A stretch of DNA of 64,000 nucleotides. Source: CAYRUD01 sp964427425. GTDB lineage: Bacteria > Chlamydiota > Chlamydiia > Chlamydiales > FEN-1388. The stretch's first letter is position 1. Each line of letters opens with the position of its first letter. The DNA lies in assembly GCA_964427425.1 (NCBI GenBank), contig CAYRUD010000011.1, positions 62,001 to 126,000 on the forward strand, read 5' to 3'. The translations under genes and the position numbers were made by a program. A model generated the notes under the pieces. It had not been told where the DNA came from and did no database searches. It saw only the letters and a list, made by a program, of their open reading frames with translations. Positions 53,669-62,403 of the stretch are shown piece by piece.

Positions 53669-54160
53669 TTATTTTCTTGTAATAATAGAGGAGTCTACTT
53701 CAGTTGGTTGTAAGTATGCTCTTAAGGACTTGTCGAAATTTTCCCATGAGCATCTTGTCCCGCATGTGAAGAGGTCAACAAAGCAGGCGTTATGTTCTGG
53801 ATATGTGTGGATACTTGCATGGCTTTCAGAGAGTAAGACTACCATTGTGTAGCCATCGCCTGAGAATCTAAAATCGTTGTGCGACAGTACCTTTGCATTT
53901 GAGTCGTGAGCCGCCATAATCATGGCATACCGTAAAGAGTCGATGTTTCTGAGAGCTTTTTCATCGCATCCTTTGTAGCTGGCTACAAAATGAGTTCCAT
54001 TAAAATCATATTGCACCGGCTCTTCAGGGGTTGTGAGGCAAGTCTCCGAATAAAGACGGGCTGATTCAAGAAAAAGAGGTGATGCTAAAATTCCTGATGT
54101 AGCTGTGGTCAGTGTCAATAATGAGAGGGTCTTTGAGAAAGCATTAAATAACTTTTTCAT
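53669..54160 (-). CDS. speD: S-adenosylmethionine decarboxylase (SpeD-like) with an N-terminal signal peptide
   Basis: Makes decarboxylated SAM, the aminopropyl donor for polyamines. The autocleavage site is Glu112-Ser113 in LLSESHASIHTYPE; Ser113 would become the pyruvoyl group. His118 and Cys133 (FTCG) match the processing and catalytic His and Cys of the class 1B enzyme of Thermotoga; the second Ser of that family (8 before the pyruvoyl Ser) is Thr105 here. Unusually the protein starts with a hydrophobic signal-like sequence (FSKTLSLLTLTTATSGILAS, then PLF), which cytosolic SpeD lacks, and has about 45 extra residues before the enzyme. There is no later Met that would leave the domain intact. 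It could be exported or membrane-tethered. Length 163. No spermidine synthase is seen in this window. Confidence 0.88.
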   Translation of the reverse strand: MKKLFNAFSKTLSLLTLTTATSGILASPLFLESARLYSETCLTTPEEPVQYDFNGTHFVASYKGCDEKALRNIDSLRYAMIMAAHDSNAKVLSHNDFRFSGDGYTMVVLLSESHASIHTYPEHNACFVDLFTCGTRCSWENFDKSLRAYLQPTEVDSSIITRK

Positions 54161-54318
54161 GAAATTTTAATTATTTCCTCGAGTAAGGTTGTTGGCGTCA
54201 GATCTCAGAAATATCTTCATTCACTATCGTACAATACTTCGACAGGAATATTCGGCGGCGAGTATATTTATTATTTTATTAATAACCAACAATAAACGTT
54301 ATAAAGAAATTTCTACTG

Positions 54319-55179
54319 ATGTGTGAATGTAATCCCATTGGATATTACAAACTATATTCCGATACCTTTTTTAAAGATACACTGCCGAGGCAGCCGCAAG
54401 GAGAACATATTGGAAGGATTGTTCTAGAACCTGATCATAACTTTGAAATGGCTTTAGAGGATCTTTTATTCTTTAGTCATATTTGGCTGATCTTTTGGTT
54501 TCACGAAGTCTCTTCATGGCGACCAAAGGTTAATCCTCCTAAAAGTGAGAAGAAAAGAGGAGTTTTCGCAACGAGGTCACCACATAGGCCGAATCCTATA
54601 GGGCTCTCGGTGGTTGAGCTTCTTTCAGTAGATGGTCGTACACTGACTATCCGCTCCGCAGATCTTCTTGATGGCACTCCTATACTTGATATCAAACCAT
54701 ATCTTGCTCTTTATGACAGCGTGCCTCATGCCTCCATGGGATGGCTTCAGGATAGAGATTCATTTCATAAGGCTGTATATCAATTTTTGTGGAATGAAGA
54801 CTCATCTTTGAGAGCAGCGTGGGTTGAAAAAAGGGGATTACATATTCGTAGTGATATTGAAAGAAGCTTGCAGTCGCTAGGTCTTACGCCAAATTCTTCA
54901 AATAGGATTCAATTACTTAAAATTGAGGGGGAGCGTGTCTTTGCTGTAAAAGCGTATCGAACTTGGAGAATTTATTTTACATACGCGAAATCTATGTCTT
55001 ACGACATAGGGAGCTCTTTTAAAGTGCAGATTCTTGCTCTCTACAGTGGCTACAGTGATGAGGAACTAGCTCTCGGAGAAAGTGATAAGTGGCTTGATAA
55101 GGATCTCCACCGAGAGTTTAATATTGCTTTTCGTAAAGTCGATATCAAGGCGTTGGAGAAGGAAGTGTTGGAATCGTAA
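54319..55179 (+). CDS. trmO: tRNA t6A37 N6-methyltransferase TrmO
   Basis: SAM-dependent methylation of threonylcarbamoyladenosine at tRNA position 37. The beta-barrel TrmO (TsaA-like) domain has PIGYYKLYSDTFFKDTLPRQ, LEDLLFFSHIWLIFWFHEV and GVFATRSPHRPNPIGLSVVE, the RSPHRPNPIG core motif that binds SAM. LDGTPILDIKPYL completes the family signature. At 286 residues it is some 50 longer than the E. coli enzyme. The extra C-terminal region (about 145-280) is the usual DPW-like tail in part. Its 3' end overlaps the convergent M29 aminopeptidase gene by 35 bases. Confidence 0.93.
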   Translation: MCECNPIGYYKLYSDTFFKDTLPRQPQGEHIGRIVLEPDHNFEMALEDLLFFSHIWLIFWFHEVSSWRPKVNPPKSEKKRGVFATRSPHRPNPIGLSVVELLSVDGRTLTIRSADLLDGTPILDIKPYLALYDSVPHASMGWLQDRDSFHKAVYQFLWNEDSSLRAAWVEKRGLHIRSDIERSLQSLGLTPNSSNRIQLLKIEGERVFAVKAYRTWRIYFTYAKSMSYDIGSSFKVQILALYSGYSDEELALGESDKWLDKDLHREFNIAFRKVDIKALEKEVLES

Positions 55180-56311
55180 AGCGCCCTTTCTCAAAAATGA
55201 GTTTACCATCAGCATAGATGCGTCCACTTGCTCTAAGATCTGTCACAAGATCCCAGTGGAGGGCTGACATATTAGAGTTTCCTGTCTCTGGATAGCCTTT
55301 TCCTAAAGCTAAGTGGAAGGTGCCGCCTATTTTTTCATCAAAGAGGATGTTAGTCGTTCCTCGTTGAATAGCCCAATTAGTCCCTATAGCTATTTCTCCA
55401 ACGTACGAGGCGCCTTTATCTTGATTGATCATGGTATGTAAAAACGCTTCATTCGTCTCACTTGTCGCCTTAACAACCTTTCCTTTTTCAAAGACGAGGT
55501 TAATTCCTCGAACTTCTACATTTTTATAAATAGTTGGAAAGGAGACAGAAACGGTTCCATTAACACCGCCGGTAGGGCTCATGAGATTTGGGCCAGTGAA
55601 GACCTCTCCATCAGGAAAGTTCGAGCCACCTGCGCAATTCACCCATTGCATGGAGGCAACATCAACCTCAAGGTCGGTTCCCTCTTCATTGACAAATCGA
55701 AGGATCTTTACGTTGCTAAGGTATTCCTTTAACATTTCTTGCCATTCAGCTTGTTTTTTCCAAGAGGCTATAGGATCTGGATGGTCAAGAAATCCCGCTT
55801 GAATTGTCATCGCGGTATAGTCGCTTGTACTCATGTTGGCTTCTTGTGCCAAAGAAGGGGAGGGGTATTGTGTTAGACACCATTGTAAAGAGCCCTCATG
55901 GCTTCTGCCAAGCACAGTATCGAGAATAGGTCGATAGCCTTTACTATAGAGGGCGTGACGTTCTGGTGCAATTTGGCTCAAAGCTCGCGTATTACTATGG
56001 GAGTGGATAATAAGATATTTATCAGCGTTTTGAGCGAGAAAATTCCACAGTTTCGGAGTCGTAGTAAGCTGATCGTCGCTGGCGTGGGTAAAGAAAAATT
56101 CTTTTAAGTCATTAGGTTGAAGGAGAATATCAATATAGGCCCCTTTGAGGAGCGCTTGAGCATATACTGCTTCAATGAGCGGCATGGCTTCTGGGGTTGC
56201 AATAATTCCTAAGTATTCTCGAGGCTTAACATCTAAGCAGTAGTTGATTAATACGTCTGCCCATTTAGATGTATATTGCGACATATGGAGTGAAGGTGGA
56301 AGCGGTTTCAT
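55145..56311 (-). CDS. M29 family aminopeptidase
   Basis: 388 residues of the M29 (aminopeptidase T/AmpS/PepS) family of cobalt/zinc exo-aminopeptidases. It begins YTSKWADVLINYCLDVKPRE, followed by the family block PEAMPLIEAVYAQALLKGAY and FPDGEVFTGP (metal Glu). YVGEIAIGTNWAI, FDEKIGGTFHLALGKGYPET and SNMSALHWDLVTDLR provide the conserved Glu, His and Asp ligands. It should trim peptides in the cytosol. The 3' end overlaps trmO by 35 bases (convergent). pfkA lies 66 bases upstream on the same strand, past an inverted repeat. Confidence 0.9.
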   Translation of the reverse strand: MKPLPPSLHMSQYTSKWADVLINYCLDVKPREYLGIIATPEAMPLIEAVYAQALLKGAYIDILLQPNDLKEFFFTHASDDQLTTTPKLWNFLAQNADKYLIIHSHSNTRALSQIAPERHALYSKGYRPILDTVLGRSHEGSLQWCLTQYPSPSLAQEANMSTSDYTAMTIQAGFLDHPDPIASWKKQAEWQEMLKEYLSNVKILRFVNEEGTDLEVDVASMQWVNCAGGSNFPDGEVFTGPNLMSPTGGVNGTVSVSFPTIYKNVEVRGINLVFEKGKVVKATSETNEAFLHTMINQDKGASYVGEIAIGTNWAIQRGTTNILFDEKIGGTFHLALGKGYPETGNSNMSALHWDLVTDLRASGRIYADGKLIFEKGRFTIPTLPSPTP

Positions 56312-56345
56312 CGATGAACGCTTAAAGCCTCGAGTTTGATGTAAG

Positions 56346-56372
56346 ATGCATGGTATAGATCATACCATGCAT
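56346..56372. repeat. Inverted repeat between pfkA and the M29 gene
   Basis: ATGCATGGTAT at 56346-56356 pairs perfectly with ATACCATGCAT at 56362-56372 around a 5-nt loop. It lies 5 bases past the pfkA stop. It could be a terminator or attenuator; the T-run on the minus side is weak. Confidence 0.65.
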
Positions 56373-56377
56373 ATTCT

Positions 56378-57343
56378 CTAATTTTCGAGCGCAAATCCTA
56401 ATTTAAGAAGATAAGGATCTAGGGGTTTCTTGTTTTTCCATGTGTCTTCGAGAGGAGTTGTGCAAAGAACTCCTTGGATCTCTCCGACCATGACACCTGA
56501 TCTTTTCTCGCTTAGCATTTCAACAGCGTAGGCACCGAGTTTCGTTGCTATGATTCTATCTCTCGCATTTGGAGCGCCGCCTCGTTGGATGTGTCCTAAT
56601 ACGACAACACGATATTCGCTTCCGCAAAGTTTTTTTAATTTTGCTGCGACATCAAAAGCGGTGCCATCTTTATTGCCTTCTGCAACGATAAGGATGCTCG
56701 ACGTTTTCCCGCGCTGTTTTCCCTGCATGAGTCGGTTGTGGATTTCTGTAAGCTCAAGCGTCATTTCAGGGACTAATACTTCTTCGGCTCCGCTTGCGAT
56801 ACCAGCTTCAAGAGCGATATATCCGGCATGACGGCCCATAACTTCCACGAGAAAATATCTTTCTTGTGCTTCAGCGGTATCTCTGATTTTATCAATAGCT
56901 TCTAATGCTGTATTGACAGCTGTATCGAATCCGATTGTATAGTCAGTGCCCCAGAGGTCGTTATCGATAGTCCCAGGCACTCCGATAATGCACCCTGGCC
57001 AAATCTCGGACAAGAGTTTTGCGCCTCTAAACGATCCATCGCCACCGATGACAATAAGACCTTCTATGCCGAATGCTTCGAGCGTTTTCTTTGCTTGCTC
57101 TCTTCCTTCGAGTGTCTCAAACTCTTTGCAACGCGATGATCGTAAAATTGTTCCGCCTCTTTGAATAATATTCGAGACAGAACGAGACCCCAATTCTTCG
57201 AGCTCACCGTAAATGAGGCCTCTATATCCTCGGTGTACACCAAAAACCGTCCAATCATGGCTTTTTGCTACTCGTACTGCTGCGCGAATGGCCGCATTCA
57301 TTCCGGGAGCATCTCCGCCGCTTGTTAGGATAGCAATTCTCAT
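56378..57343 (-). CDS. pfkA: ATP-dependent 6-phosphofructokinase
   Basis: Catalyses fructose 6-phosphate plus ATP to fructose 1,6-bisphosphate. I start at the ATG at 57343 (MRIAILTSGGDAPGMNA), 321 residues as in E. coli PfkA. GAGG lies 7 bases upstream; a longer frame adds eight residues that do not fit the family. GGDAPGMN is the phosphate-binding loop. IGGDGSFRGA has Gly after the Asp (the ATP-type residue), and VPGTIDND has Gly rather than Lys (again ATP-type rather than PPi-type). MGRHAGYIA and LGHIQRGGAPNARDR complete the fructose-phosphate and effector sites. Many Chlamydiae use a PPi-type enzyme, so an ATP-type here is notable. Confidence 0.96.
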   Translation of the reverse strand: MRIAILTSGGDAPGMNAAIRAAVRVAKSHDWTVFGVHRGYRGLIYGELEELGSRSVSNIIQRGGTILRSSRCKEFETLEGREQAKKTLEAFGIEGLIVIGGDGSFRGAKLLSEIWPGCIIGVPGTIDNDLWGTDYTIGFDTAVNTALEAIDKIRDTAEAQERYFLVEVMGRHAGYIALEAGIASGAEEVLVPEMTLELTEIHNRLMQGKQRGKTSSILIVAEGNKDGTAFDVAAKLKKLCGSEYRVVVLGHIQRGGAPNARDRIIATKLGAYAVEMLSEKRSGVMVGEIQGVLCTTPLEDTWKNKKPLDPYLLKLGFALEN

Positions 57344-57793
57344 TGGTTGCCTCGTGCAAAGAATCAATCAAGGATATTTACTTACGTTTTTCTTGTATTA
57401 TGTATGAAATCAAGAAAGACGGTGTCAAGAAAGCAGGCGACTGAGATAGTCGTTCTCTCATGTGCCATTACTTTTCTTTACTTGATCACTTTTTTTTACA
57501 ATAGGCAAGAAAGCGACTCTTTGTAAAGAATTTCTCAACTTCTTTTTATAGATTTAGAGTTTCTATCAAGAACTGTTTAGAGTTATCTCTTTTCTCAAAT
57601 TATTTCTTTTTGCTAGAACCGTAACCAGACGTCCTTGATGTTCATGGATAAGTAAGTCCTGAAATTGAAAAAGAAAGCAACTCAAACGACATCGTTCATA
57701 GCGGTAGCGCTCAGGAAGCCTTTTTTTCAACAGCTACATGTACACCTGAAGAGGACTATCTGATTTTTGAGATTTTCTTAAGGAGTTATTACA
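57344..57793. other. Intergenic region upstream of the exported lysine-rich gene
   Basis: A 450-base AT-rich gap between divergent genes. It carries the pfkA promoter on one side and a long leader for the plus-strand gene at 57794 on the other. I see no coding frame or RNA gene in it. Confidence 0.5.
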
Positions 57794-58162
57794 GTGAAAT
57801 ATTCTTCATTGAGCACACTTTTTTGCGTATTGTCTCTCAGTGTTATGTCTTATGGTCAGCTAGCTGCAGGACAAAAAGCTTCTGATCCTGCTTCACCAAA
57901 ATCAATGATCGCTGATCATTCATGCCCATCATGTGAGGCTCAAGCTAAGAAAGATGATGGAAAGAAGGCTACAGAACCAAAGTCATCGACTTCGCCAAAA
58001 TCGATTGTTGCTGATGCTTCGAAAGAGCCAAATCTCCAAGTTGATGTTGATCAAACAGATACCTTAGCAATTCCTCTCGATACCAGCGAAGAAGAAGAAG
58101 CTCAAGAGATGCAATCGCTCGAGAATGAGCAAGCAAAGCTCGCTCAAAAGAAGAAAGCTTAA
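57794..58162 (+). CDS. Small exported Lys/Glu-rich protein
   Basis: 122 residues starting at GTG (57794), with AAGGAG 8-9 bases upstream. The signal peptide ends after YGQLAAG. The mature protein is low complexity with no clear fold: a repeated SPKS(M/I)(I/V)AD motif occurs twice (about residues 34-41 and 66-73), and the tail is acidic-then-lysine-rich (EEEEAQEMQSLENEQAKLAQ). One CPSC pair is present. It is probably secreted or periplasmic; no family is recognised. A strong terminator follows. Confidence 0.72.
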   Translation: MKYSSLSTLFCVLSLSVMSYGQLAAGQKASDPASPKSMIADHSCPSCEAQAKKDDGKKATEPKSSTSPKSIVADASKEPNLQVDVDQTDTLAIPLDTSEEEEAQEMQSLENEQAKLAQKKKA

Positions 58163-58197
58163 GTGTAAGATTTTTGGCTTTCAAGGATTTATAAAGG

Positions 58198-58242
58198 GAA
58201 GATAGACGATTCAAAGAAAGTGTCTATCTTCTCTTTTCTTTT
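58198..58242 (+). terminator. Terminator after the exported lysine-rich gene
   Basis: GAAGATAGAC at 58198-58207 pairs perfectly with GTCTATCTTC at 58222-58231, followed by a T-rich tract (TCTTTTCTTTT). It lies between this gene and the convergent HMG-CoA synthase gene. Confidence 0.85.
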
Positions 58243-58249
58243 AATAGCT

Positions 58250-59434
58250 CTAGACATGTTCGTACAGTCGCTCGTGGTTCTTCACTCCTTTAAAGCGGAA
58301 TCCTTGCTCAGTAAGGACTGGAGTCATATACTCACTTCCGTTTGTTGGGGTAGAGTGAGAAAATAACTGCTCATACTCTGAACAAGAGAGCGCTTTTCTC
58401 GATAAAATGAGATCTTCATGCGCCAATCGGTTCTTGTCTTTTAAAAGAGTATATTCCTTCGGGACGATTCCACTAAAAAATTCGCCGACACAACCCGATC
58501 CGTATGAGAAGAGTCCAAGGCGTTGTAAACTTAAATCATGTGGATCGTTCTCAAGAAGAGAGGCTAATGAAATATAAAGAGACGCTGTATATCCATTTCC
58601 AATTTTTTTTGAATACGTGAGTGAGTGCGATGGCGATTTCGAGATATCGAGCGTATCTGAGGGGTTTTGCTCTGAGTTTATCTTAACCAATCGCTCATGT
58701 GCTTTTTCTGCCATCTTTGAGAACGGAACATGGTAGCAGAATCTTGAGTGATCGTGAAATCCTCTCTTGGACTTCATTGCATAGTCATCCCAAGAAGACG
58801 CAAGAGTCGAAAGATACGCGCGAGTAGAGTATTTTCCATCGACGATAGCTTCAGAGAGATAATTCGGTCTCCAGAAATCCATGATGTGTTCTGAATGATA
58901 CCCTTGCTCAGGTTCAATCTCCAAAAGTCTAGGAGTATGAGATACTAAGAAGGCAGCTGCGGCACATCCTTGTGTAGGCTCACCAGGAGTATTGAGGCCA
59001 TATCTGGCATTATCTGACGCAATGACGAGTACTCGTTCATCAGGATGAAGCGAAAGGTAAGAGCGAGCGAGTGTCAGAGCGCATGTTGCGCTGTAGCATG
59101 CTTGCTTGAGCTCAATAATTCGGCACTTTTTCGGAAGATCAAGAAGATGATGAACCCATAATCCGGCTGCCTTCGATTGATCGACGCCCGACTCAGTCGC
59201 AAACATGATAAGCTTAATAGAGTCTTTAACCTCAGGAGTAATTATCTTTGAGGCAGCATTAGCGGCCATAGAGACAATATCTTCATCTGGAGGCATAACG
59301 GACATCTCTTCTTGTCCAAGTCCAATGATATACTTATTTGGATCAATCCCACGAGCCTCCGCTAACGAGTGAAGCGGAAGGGAGAATCGAGGTGTATAAA
59401 GAGAAAGGGATTCGATACCGATGGAAAGTGGCAC
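58250..59434 (-). CDS. mvaS: Hydroxymethylglutaryl-CoA synthase (mevalonate pathway)
   Basis: Condenses acetyl-CoA with acetoacetyl-CoA to HMG-CoA. 394 residues. The catalytic triad of bacterial MvaS is intact: Glu81 in ATESGVDQSKA, Cys113 in LKQACYSAT and His235 in CYHVPFSKMAEKAH. The start is GTG (59434), with AAGGAG 10 bases upstream; upstream frames lack a better site. PGEPTQGCAAAAFLV and GSGCVGEFFSG are also typical. It lies 96 bases downstream of HMG-CoA reductase on the same strand, so the two likely form a transcript. The remaining mevalonate enzymes (kinases, decarboxylase) are not in this window. Confidence 0.96.
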   Translation of the reverse strand: MPLSIGIESLSLYTPRFSLPLHSLAEARGIDPNKYIIGLGQEEMSVMPPDEDIVSMAANAASKIITPEVKDSIKLIMFATESGVDQSKAAGLWVHHLLDLPKKCRIIELKQACYSATCALTLARSYLSLHPDERVLVIASDNARYGLNTPGEPTQGCAAAAFLVSHTPRLLEIEPEQGYHSEHIMDFWRPNYLSEAIVDGKYSTRAYLSTLASSWDDYAMKSKRGFHDHSRFCYHVPFSKMAEKAHERLVKINSEQNPSDTLDISKSPSHSLTYSKKIGNGYTASLYISLASLLENDPHDLSLQRLGLFSYGSGCVGEFFSGIVPKEYTLLKDKNRLAHEDLILSRKALSCSEYEQLFSHSTPTNGSEYMTPVLTEQGFRFKGVKNHERLYEHV

Positions 59435-59530
59435 GAGTATTCAGCTCCTTCATCAGTGGTTGTGAAAATTCGCTTCAATATAAGTATCTTATAAATTGTA
59501 CCTTGAATCTGTACATTCATGGAATCTGAT

Positions 59531-60640
59531 TTACGTTGAGCGCTCTAAAGTCATATGAGTCGAGACAAGCTCACCTGGATTTGCCTGAGCTCCGAGGAGC
59601 GAGAGCTCGCCTGAGAGAACACAGGCTGCTACTATCTCTGCCAAGCGCCTTGATGTCCGACCAGGTTTTGATTCCTGCTTAGAAGGAAGACATTCAAGTC
59701 GCTTAAGCGCTTCTTGTATTTCAGGGAGATCTTTGCCATTGCCTACTGTCCCGACGATAATATTAGGCAAGGTAACGCTAAAATAAAGGGATCCAGATCT
59801 GACTTCGCAGTGAGTGATTCCTTGTGAGCCCTCAACGATATTAGCGGCATCTTGACCAGTTGCTAGATAAATTGCTAAGAGCATGTTCGCAAAATGGGCG
59901 TTTGCGCTCTCGACTGCCCCCGAAGCGATCGATCCGATAAGATTCTTTTTCAAATTGAGCTCGCAAATCTCTTGAGGTGTAGCTCGTAGATAGGCTTTAC
60001 ACAGCTTTTCTGATATGGTCACCTCTGCGACAACGCTTTTTCCTCTGCCTAGGATTGCATTGACTGCGGAGACTTTTTTATCAGTGCAGAAATTTCCAGA
60101 GACTGAAATGTGCTTAACAGTAGGAAATTCATGAAGAATTCTCTTTAACAATGCGTCAGATGCCTTAGTCACCATATTATGACCAGACGCATCTCCGGTG
60201 AGAGCTTCAACCCTAACAAAGAGAAGGGACGAGATAATATGAGTATGAAGAGAGCTGACTTTTAAATAGCGACTTGTTGATTCACATGTCCCTATATAAG
60301 AAGCCTTTGATTGATGAATCGTATTAGCTATTTTTAAAGCTAATTCTGATGAAAGAGCATCGATAAGGATCGATCGAGTCATCCCATCTCGCAAGATTGT
60401 TGTTGAAATTCCTCCTGCTCGGGAGCTCAAAAGAGCTCCTCTTTCGACTGATGGCCATAATGGTGTCTCATAGGTTGCGAGAGGAATATGAACAGAAAAT
60501 TGGCCGGAGTCTGAGCTATTAATGAGAAGAGGGCCTACCCACTGAGTTGGAATAGGAGTTATTGATTTCTCAAGTCTTTTCGCATCTCTATTGCGCTGAG
60601 ATTTATTCTCGATCGCTTTTTCAGTTGAGTTTGCATCCAT
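59531..60640 (-). CDS. mvaA: HMG-CoA reductase, class I-like
   Basis: Reduces HMG-CoA to mevalonate, the committed step of the mevalonate route. 369 residues. The catalytic residues of the class I (eukaryotic/archaeal) family are visible: Glu58 in HIPLATYETPLWPSVERGA, Lys188 in GNFCTDKKVSAVN, Asp264 in ATGQDAAN and His362 near the C-terminus (STHMTLER). TGDASGHNMVTKA is the characteristic HMG-CoA/cofactor stretch. It lacks an N-terminal membrane domain, so it is soluble. The motif set is unlike the class II enzymes of Pseudomonas mevalonii and Staphylococcus. HMG-CoA synthase follows 96 bases downstream. No clear ribosome site is seen before its ATG. Confidence 0.95.
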   Translation of the reverse strand: MDANSTEKAIENKSQRNRDAKRLEKSITPIPTQWVGPLLINSSDSGQFSVHIPLATYETPLWPSVERGALLSSRAGGISTTILRDGMTRSILIDALSSELALKIANTIHQSKASYIGTCESTSRYLKVSSLHTHIISSLLFVRVEALTGDASGHNMVTKASDALLKRILHEFPTVKHISVSGNFCTDKKVSAVNAILGRGKSVVAEVTISEKLCKAYLRATPQEICELNLKKNLIGSIASGAVESANAHFANMLLAIYLATGQDAANIVEGSQGITHCEVRSGSLYFSVTLPNIIVGTVGNGKDLPEIQEALKRLECLPSKQESKPGRTSRRLAEIVAACVLSGELSLLGAQANPGELVSTHMTLERST

Positions 60641-60756
60641 AGAGTATCGTATTCATCCCTCATCTTTTAGAGTGCTTGAAAGACCTATGAGCGTCACGGA
60701 TAGTATTCATTATTTGATAGAATACGCCGCGAGGGGGCAAAAGCGCCACTGTTTTA

Positions 60757-62253
60757 TTACATCATATTCCTCAATGTAGAGAAGGTCTCACGGAGCGAGA
60801 CAATTGTCGTGATGAGGCTCAATTTTTGAGTGACTTCTGAAGGCGATGGTCGAAGTTCTGGAGATGGGTTAATCATCTCTATAATTATGTCTAAAGCCTG
60901 ATATAATTCGATATCTGTAGTGCATATATGAGTCATGAGATAGTTCTTAATCTCGTTATACATGCTCAGATAGGAAATTGATAAGGTAGTATTAACAATC
61001 AATGCTTCGGTTTCATCCAAAGTTGCCTTGTAACGGCGATACCAGATAAGCATCTGAGGCAATGATGAACACTGCTGAAAGGCAGACATCTTATTAGTTG
61101 GTAGGAGGGAGGTGTAAGTTGTTGAGGCTGATTCTGCTCCGTTTCTTTGAAGCAGCGGGATACCACTCATTTTGCTTTTAAGAATGAATTTTAAGAGGGT
61201 CAACCCTAATGCGTATACATCAGCGGATTGTCTTCCTTTGTGTGTGGAGAGTCCATAATTAAGGACTTCTGGGGCTGTGTTTTCAATTGAGTGGTAGAAA
61301 GTATTATCTTGATCGTGCAGATCTCTGCCTTGATTCCAGCCTACTAAAGCCGCAGAGAGTTTGTGCTGATTTGAATCCAATTGGTTAAACCAGATCTTTT
61401 TTTCGTATATACTCCCATGGTAAATACCGCTCTTGTGAGCCTCCTCTAAGCCTTTTACTACAACTTTGCAAAGAAAGATCATCTCGTGCGTTGATAGAGG
61501 TTTATATGGAATGTGGCAGAGAGCACAACTGTAATGGTCTGTAAAAATATACTTTTTTGTTGTTACTTTTAGATCGAAGTCAGGTGAAGACCCTAAATTA
61601 GTGTGTCTTTTGTATGTTCTAATTATCATTCGATCGAATGATTGATGGATTTTCAAATGCCCTTCTTTCCCATTGAATAATCCCATAACATCAGCTTCTT
61701 TAGTGAGCGCATCAGAGTTATTCTTGTTATTGATGACGGTAATTTTCTTGAGGTCATTTGTGACGTAATTAATCAGGTACCCAGTCCGAACTGAGTAGTC
61801 ACTGCAAGACAGTGATAAGTTCTTTTCTCGTGGTATGATGTACGCCTCAGATGTCTCTTTATTGATATACAGTGTATAGGGAAATCCTAATGATGCACTC
61901 TTAGGATTCTTCTTAATGAAGAATGTACGAGTGTTCGGGCATGTTTTATCAACATAATAATGGATATACATCGCAATCTTTGTGACTGCGTCTTTTATAC
62001 TTTTAGATCCTTCGGTATTGATACAATTAAGAGCGCAAACTGTCTTAACAACTCTTCCAAGCCAATTTGAAATAGTTTCATTCTGGCGAGAGTTAGAGCA
62101 AATGGATTCTAAAAGCTCATCTTGGCTTGAGGCCATCTCGAAAAACTTCATTTCGTCAATGCTTGGTAGGATTTCTTGTGGAAAATGCATTGGCAAAGAG
62201 GATTGATACGAGCTTTCGCTATTTAATGTAGCTGTAATTGGATGTGCAATCAT
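60757..62253 (-). CDS. Pseudokinase-like protein 1 (tandem paralogue)
   Basis: 498 residues with a kinase fold in the C-terminal half. Where active kinases have HRDxxxxN, this has YHGSIYEKK (His279-Gly-Ser281...Lys286), so the catalytic Asp is Ser and the Asn is Lys. In place of DFG is GWN (305-307). The activation-segment APE is kept (NTAPEVL, 327-329), as is the F-helix Asp (SADVYALG, Asp345). A polar N-terminal region (1-120) is unrelated to known domains. It shares a C-terminal block (FQQCSSLPQMLIWYRRY) and overall order with the next gene upstream. It probably cannot phosphorylate; pseudokinases usually act as scaffolds or allosteric partners. No signal peptide and no ribosome site are clear. 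Confidence 0.75.
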   Translation of the reverse strand: MIAHPITATLNSESSYQSSLPMHFPQEILPSIDEMKFFEMASSQDELLESICSNSRQNETISNWLGRVVKTVCALNCINTEGSKSIKDAVTKIAMYIHYYVDKTCPNTRTFFIKKNPKSASLGFPYTLYINKETSEAYIIPREKNLSLSCSDYSVRTGYLINYVTNDLKKITVINNKNNSDALTKEADVMGLFNGKEGHLKIHQSFDRMIIRTYKRHTNLGSSPDFDLKVTTKKYIFTDHYSCALCHIPYKPLSTHEMIFLCKVVVKGLEEAHKSGIYHGSIYEKKIWFNQLDSNQHKLSAALVGWNQGRDLHDQDNTFYHSIENTAPEVLNYGLSTHKGRQSADVYALGLTLLKFILKSKMSGIPLLQRNGAESASTTYTSLLPTNKMSAFQQCSSLPQMLIWYRRYKATLDETEALIVNTTLSISYLSMYNEIKNYLMTHICTTDIELYQALDIIIEMINPSPELRPSPSEVTQKLSLITTIVSLRETFSTLRNMM

Positions 62254-62319
62254 TTGTATAGTGGATTATGAATGGGTGTATATGAAGCTCTAGATACTAG
62301 TAATGGAGATTAAGATTTT

Positions 62320-62353
62320 ATGAGGCAGCTTTATTGATTAGGTGCTGCCTCAT
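62320..62353. repeat. Inverted repeat between the pseudokinase genes
   Basis: ATGAGGCAGC at 62320-62329 pairs perfectly with GCTGCCTCAT at 62344-62353 around a 14-nt loop, about 50 bases past the stop of the upstream pseudokinase gene. It may be a terminator; no T-run is adjacent. Confidence 0.65.
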
Positions 62354-62403
62354 ATTGATGTTAAGATAAGGGCGGGGGAGATGCCCTTTACATCGCAGCT
62401 TAT

